DNA of 64,000 bases from G963678095 sp963678095 (GTDB lineage Bacteria > Bacillota > Negativicutes > Selenomonadales > Selenomonadaceae). Below, in pieces: positions 60,502 to 64,000 of the stretch (the first letter of the stretch is position 1; each line of letters starts with the position of its first letter). Below the pieces are notes generated by a model. The model did no database searches. It was not told where the DNA came from and saw nothing but the letters and a program-made list of their open reading frames with translations. Both the position numbers and the translations under genes were made by a program. The stretch covers positions 1,302,001 through 1,366,000 of the forward strand of contig OY782746.1 of NCBI GenBank assembly GCA_963678095.2, given 5' to 3'.

Positions 60502-61508
60502 TTCTTTAATTCGCTTCTTATATAATCTAAACACAGCAATTTTTCTTTTATTTTCTCAACATCAAGAATTTCCGTATTTTGTGAATTATATTCTTTCTCA
60601 ATAGATAAATTTTCATCTCCATCACTAAAATATTTATCATAATTCAGATCACGTTTATCCGCTGGAACCCTAAAAAAACCTCCCATATCTTCTGCATGAA
60701 GATATTCTTCTCTCGTCAAAAGGGTTTCATATAATTTTTCGCCATGCCGCGTTCCAATTATCTTAATTTCATTATCTGCATGGAATATTTCTCTTACCGC
60801 TTGAGCCAATGCTCCAATTGTCGATGCTGGTGATTTTTGAACCAAAATATCACCAGCATGTGCATGTTCAAAAGCAAACAGTACCAATTCCACAGCTTCC
60901 TGCAAACTCATAAGAAACCTTGTCATATCTGGATTTGTTACGGTCAAATCCTGCCCCATTTTAATTTGTTCGACAAATAATGGAATAACTGAGCCGCGAG
61001 AAGCCATAACATTTCCATATCGGGTGCCACAAATTACAGTTTTCTCCGGAGAAACTGTTCTGGCTTTTGCGACAAATACTTTTTCCATCATTGCCTTAGA
61101 TATACCCATTGCGTTAATCGGGTAAGCAGCTTTGTCAGTTGACAGACAAATAACTTTTTTTACACCGTATTCGATTGCTGCCGTGAGTACATTTTCCGTA
61201 CCCAAAATATTTGTTTTAACAGCCTCCAACGGAAAGAATTCACAGGAAGGCACCTGCTTCAATGCTGCCGCATGAAATAGGTAATCCACACCATGCATAG
61301 CATTTTTCACACTAGCTATATCCCGCACATCTCCAATATAAAACTTGATTTTTTCATTTTTATATTTCTTTCGCATATCATCTTGTTTCTTTTCATCACG
61401 AGAAAAAATACGAATTTGACAAATATCTGTATCCATAAAACGTTCCAATACTGCATTGCCAAAACTTCCTGTTCCGCCAGTTATTAATAATGTTTTATTT
61501 TTAAACAT
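60492..61508 (-). CDS. UDP-GlcNAc 4,6-dehydratase/5-epimerase (CapE/FnlA/WbvB-type)
   Basis: A 338-residue soluble SDR: KTLLITGGTGSFGNAVLERF, RIFSRDEKKQDDMRKKY, YIGDVRDIASV, FHAAALKQVPSCEFFPLEAV, LSTDKAAYPINAMGISKAMM (MxxxK catalytic pair), GTRYGNVMASRGSVIPLFVE and RHGEKLYETLLTREE. It makes the 4-keto-6-deoxy-L-sugar from UDP-GlcNAc. First gene of the trio with the reductase and 2-epimerase. AGGGGGGA six bases before ATG 61508. It differs from the membrane-anchored dehydratase at 38877, so two separate 6-deoxy-HexNAc routes are encoded. Confidence 0.92.
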   Translation of the reverse strand: MFKNKTLLITGGTGSFGNAVLERFMDTDICQIRIFSRDEKKQDDMRKKYKNEKIKFYIGDVRDIASVKNAMHGVDYLFHAAALKQVPSCEFFPLEAVKTNILGTENVLTAAIEYGVKKVICLSTDKAAYPINAMGISKAMMEKVFVAKARTVSPEKTVICGTRYGNVMASRGSVIPLFVEQIKMGQDLTVTNPDMTRFLMSLQEAVELVLFAFEHAHAGDILVQKSPASTIGALAQAVREIFHADNEIKIIGTRHGEKLYETLLTREEYLHAEDMGGFFRVPADKRDLNYDKYFSDGDENLSIEKEYNSQNTEILDVEKIKEKLLCLDYIRSELKKVL

Positions 61509-61545
61509 TATACTTCCCCCCTACAAAAACTCTTATATTTCAAAA

Positions 61546-62766
61546 TCACAAGACATTGGCTTTTAAACAACGTTTATAAAGGTCTACATAATTATTATAC
61601 ATAATCTTATTAGAATATATTTGCTTAGATCTGTTATGAACAGCATTGGGGCTACCCTTCTTATCTATCCATTTTATCACGGCATTAATAAGCAAATTCA
61701 GGTTCCCTTGTTCAACAAACTCGCTGTATTCTTTTATTGCTATGGTTTCTGGGGCTCCCGCTTCAAAACCGACTACCGGGGTTCCACAAGCCAGCGATTC
61801 TGCACAGACCATAGAAAATGTCTCTTTTTTACTTGTTAATATGGTTAAATCCGCCATAGAATAATATGCTGCCAATTTTTTTTGATCCTGTATCCCTGAT
61901 ACTGCTATTATATTAGCTGGAAATTTATATTTTCCAACAGGTCCTACAATCACAATTGATATATTTCTTTCTTTCAATTGATTTGCTAACTCTAATAAAA
62001 AAGAGCCGCCTTTAACAGGATCATTAAAATTAGGCGTCACATGAAGAACCACCTTTTTCCCCATTAAATTAAGACTTTTTCGGAGTATTTCTCCCTCGTC
62101 TACAGGTTTAAATACATTTTCCATATCAATTCCATTTAATATGATTTTTATTTCTTTGTCTTTAAAGAAAGGTGACTGAACAGCTCGTGTATATAGCCAT
62201 GGCGACACTGCAACAAGAATCAGCCTTTTGAATTGAAAAAATGCCTCTTGCATTAACTGCCATTCTTGATGGCTGCGATCAAACAACTTTGATGCAGGCC
62301 GTCCCATGCCTTTCTGCGGACAATTCCCACAAGTAGTTTTCCATTTTTCACAATCGAAAGCATGTCCACATCCCGCTGTATACATAAATTCTGCATGAAG
62401 GGTTATCACCGTTGAAATATCGTTGCTCTTCAAATATAGCAGTAATTTATATATATTCACCATATATCCATTAATACAATGTAAGTGAACAATATCTGGT
62501 TTTTCTCTTTCTATAATCCGAATAAGTTTTCTTGTAGAATATGCTGCTCCTCCATAAGCAAATCCTGTCAACTTGGCTTGCAAAGATTGCATTTTTACAA
62601 CAAATTCTGGGGCAATTTTATATATATTAGCTTCTGGTATTTTAGCTCCCCGACCATAACACACAATCGATTCATGCCCATCTTCCAGCAACTGCTTATG
62701 TATATCATTCACTATCTTTCCTGTGCTGCCAACAGGGTACACAACATTTACTTGCATGACCTTCAT
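61546..62766 (-). CDS. GT4-family glycosyltransferase
   Basis: A 406-residue retaining transferase (GT-B fold). N-terminal VNVVYPVGSTGKIVNDIHKQ and DIVHLHCINGYMVNI; a cysteine-rich insert CGHAFDCEKWKTTCGNCPQ typical of some capsule enzymes; C-terminal VVLHVTPNFNDPVKGGSFL and SKKETFSMVCAESLACGTPV with the E-x7-E motif. Sugar unknown. ATG 62766 with AGAGGTAA upstream, four bases after the preceding gene's stop. Confidence 0.9.
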   Translation of the reverse strand: MKVMQVNVVYPVGSTGKIVNDIHKQLLEDGHESIVCYGRGAKIPEANIYKIAPEFVVKMQSLQAKLTGFAYGGAAYSTRKLIRIIEREKPDIVHLHCINGYMVNIYKLLLYLKSNDISTVITLHAEFMYTAGCGHAFDCEKWKTTCGNCPQKGMGRPASKLFDRSHQEWQLMQEAFFQFKRLILVAVSPWLYTRAVQSPFFKDKEIKIILNGIDMENVFKPVDEGEILRKSLNLMGKKVVLHVTPNFNDPVKGGSFLLELANQLKERNISIVIVGPVGKYKFPANIIAVSGIQDQKKLAAYYSMADLTILTSKKETFSMVCAESLACGTPVVGFEAGAPETIAIKEYSEFVEQGNLNLLINAVIKWIDKKGSPNAVHNRSKQIYSNKIMYNNYVDLYKRCLKANVL

Positions 62767-62770
62767 GAGC

Positions 62771-64000
62771 TTACCTCTTTTTACACAAATTTTCCAAAGG
62801 TATATATAAATTCTCTTTTAAAAACTTTAAAGAATGTTTTCGTTGAGACACTTGATTCATTTTCTTTACTGTATCACTTAAAATCTGTGGATTTTCCAAT
62901 ATTTTCAACAAATATTTTTTAATATTTTCTTTACTTTTCTCTAAAACAACCAATGCAATATCATATTCTTTTAATATTTTAATAGACGCTACTTCTTCTG
63001 GTCCTATAGCTAACAGACAAGTTCCACTCTGCATGCAATCAACTATTTTCGTTGAAAAAGACAGCCGCGTCTTCCTGATCTCTTTTTTATCAAATGATTC
63101 TACATGAAGCACCATATCTGCATCTCTTAAAATCTTTTTGACCTTTTCATATGATATCCCGCCCCATAGCTTCGATGATTCATTTATATTTAATGACTGT
63201 TTCATCTCATTAGTGATTAAACCCGTAGTATAAATATTTAATTGAACTCTTATATCATCTTTATTGATATCATTTATCGCTTGTGCCATTAGCTCCAAGG
63301 TTTTCCATCTTCCATAGATAAGATTTCCTGCATATACTATTTTTAAAGGATTATTTATCGCTGTTTTAACTGGTGATATTTTTTCACAAATCTTGTATAG
63401 TGGCTTAATCGATTTATTAAAAAATCCTTCATATTCCTCGCACAGCTGTGGAGTGGCTCCATAAAGCAACTCACTGACCGCTACCAAATTCTTTATTTTT
63501 TTTCTTATATAATATTGATGAACACTTGATAAGAATAGCGCATTTTTATACGAATACACATCATCTGCAAAAAACATTACTAATTTCGCTTTTGTATATG
63601 TTCTACAGTAATTGATTAAATCTAAATAATACACAGAATCCAAGCAAAATGAAAATATAACCTCCGGTTTATAGTCATCTAAAAAAGCATGTAATTCTTC
63701 GGTTCGCCAATTTGTTATTTTCCATATCAGTTCTCTAACCAAAAAAAACGATCGAAAGCGCAATGATCTCAATTTATCATAAAATTTCTGTTCAGTTTGG
63801 TTAAATTCCACCACCGCTAAATCGGCATGTGAAATCTGCTGCACTTTCTTTTTCCGGACTAATAATGAATTAATAATTTCTTTTTCCGTCAGTTGAAAAT
63901 ATTTTTTTACTAAAGGAGTATCAACTACCCCTGGCTTACAATACAAATTTGCAAATTCTATATCTTCGCCATTTTTAAAAATATTGCTGTATGTATTGCC
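62771..64000 (-). CDS. Glycosyltransferase, 5' end beyond window
   Basis: An open frame of 410 codons reaching the right edge; the visible part begins GNTYSNIFKNGEDIEFANLY, so the start lies outside. Features of a GT-B enzyme: IFSFCLDSVYYLDLINY in the N-domain, then LKIVYAGNLIYGRWKTLELM and ADMVLHVESFDKKEIRKTRL, then FSTKIVDCMQSGTCLLAIGP in the C-domain. The SFSTKIVDCM segment occupies the nucleotide-sugar site region of GT4 enzymes. A TTG at 63946 has been a possible start but the frame clearly continues upstream with family-like residues. Confidence 0.8.
   Translation of the reverse strand, partial: GNTYSNIFKNGEDIEFANLYCKPGVVDTPLVKKYFQLTEKEIINSLLVRKKKVQQISHADLAVVEFNQTEQKFYDKLRSLRFRSFFLVRELIWKITNWRTEELHAFLDDYKPEVIFSFCLDSVYYLDLINYCRTYTKAKLVMFFADDVYSYKNALFLSSVHQYYIRKKIKNLVAVSELLYGATPQLCEEYEGFFNKSIKPLYKICEKISPVKTAINNPLKIVYAGNLIYGRWKTLELMAQAINDINKDDIRVQLNIYTTGLITNEMKQSLNINESSKLWGGISYEKVKKILRDADMVLHVESFDKKEIRKTRLSFSTKIVDCMQSGTCLLAIGPEEVASIKILKEYDIALVVLEKSKENIKKYLLKILENPQILSDTVKKMNQVSQRKHSLKFLKENLYIPLENLCKKR

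Noticed and set aside
1..64000. CRISPR arrays, tRNA or rRNA genes, prophage
   Set aside because: No regularly spaced repeats, cloverleaf-type sequences, rRNA segments or phage structural genes were recognised on either strand.

Overview
The window comes from a Firmicute with an outer membrane, most likely a member of the Negativicutes. Evidence for Firmicutes: a glg operon with the GlgC/GlgD pair, strong GGAGG ribosome sites, frequent TTG/GTG starts, and the DUF1659, DUF2922, YvrJ and ComK-like families. Evidence for an outer membrane: a secretin with a PilP-like partner. This placement is inference. No rRNA, tRNA or CRISPR array was seen.

Layout. 1-630: 5' part of acetolactate synthase ilvB (minus strand, runs off the left edge). 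895-1952: ferredoxin-like protein plus cupin under a palindrome-containing promoter. 2009-14177: a complete glycogen operon on the minus strand in the order glgC-glgD-glgP-glgB-glgA-(GH13 amylase fused to MalQ). 14312-19593: secreted M48 peptidase, CYTH protein, xpt, orphan NarL-type regulator, secretin and PilP-like protein. 19687-28526: sugar-phosphate supply (pgi, galU, phosphomannomutase/phosphoglucomutase), a MATE exporter, a YdcF protein, a cupin, a galE-type epimerase, rfbD and a DUF4870 protein. 28648-30626: a compact module of YvrJ, sigma factor, ComK-like protein, DUF2922 and DUF1659. 30922-36079: a chemoreceptor with a C-terminal PhnD-like domain, a REP-associated transposase with its repeats, and a FIST-domain protein paired with a soluble chemoreceptor.

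36227-64000: surface polysaccharide locus. It has an acyltransferase, manC, a CapD/PglF-type dehydratase and a short initiating sugar-phosphate transferase, then from about 41.4 kb a clearly AT-richer stretch. That stretch opens with debris of nested insertion sequences (42.4-47.0 kb: IS256, IS21, a broken IS256 and two IS3 ends). It continues with a minus-strand glycan operon read from the right edge: two family-4-like glycosyltransferases, a CapE/reductase/2-epimerase trio for a UDP-L-6-deoxy-HexNAc sugar, an ABC flippase, GT2, FkbM methyltransferase, GT11, GT10, gmd, a two-subunit transketolase, an SDR, a GDP-fucose-synthase-like enzyme and an RfbH/E1-like 3-dehydrase.

How they work together: pgi, the mutase, galU and manC feed glucose-6-P into glycogen, UDP-glucose and GDP-mannose. 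GDP-mannose then enters gmd and the GDP-deoxysugar genes. The most interesting candidates are the gmd-transketolase-RfbH-like cluster (possible GDP-linked dideoxy or branched sugar), the ComK-like/sigma/DUF1659/DUF2922/YvrJ module, and the chemoreceptor whose ligand-binding-type domain appears to lie in the cytoplasm.

The longest stretches without an intact gene are 46520-46987 (IS21 end, IS256 fragment, IS3 relic) and 43844-44212 (IS256 end, IS256 fragment, IS21 end); all others are under 300 bases.
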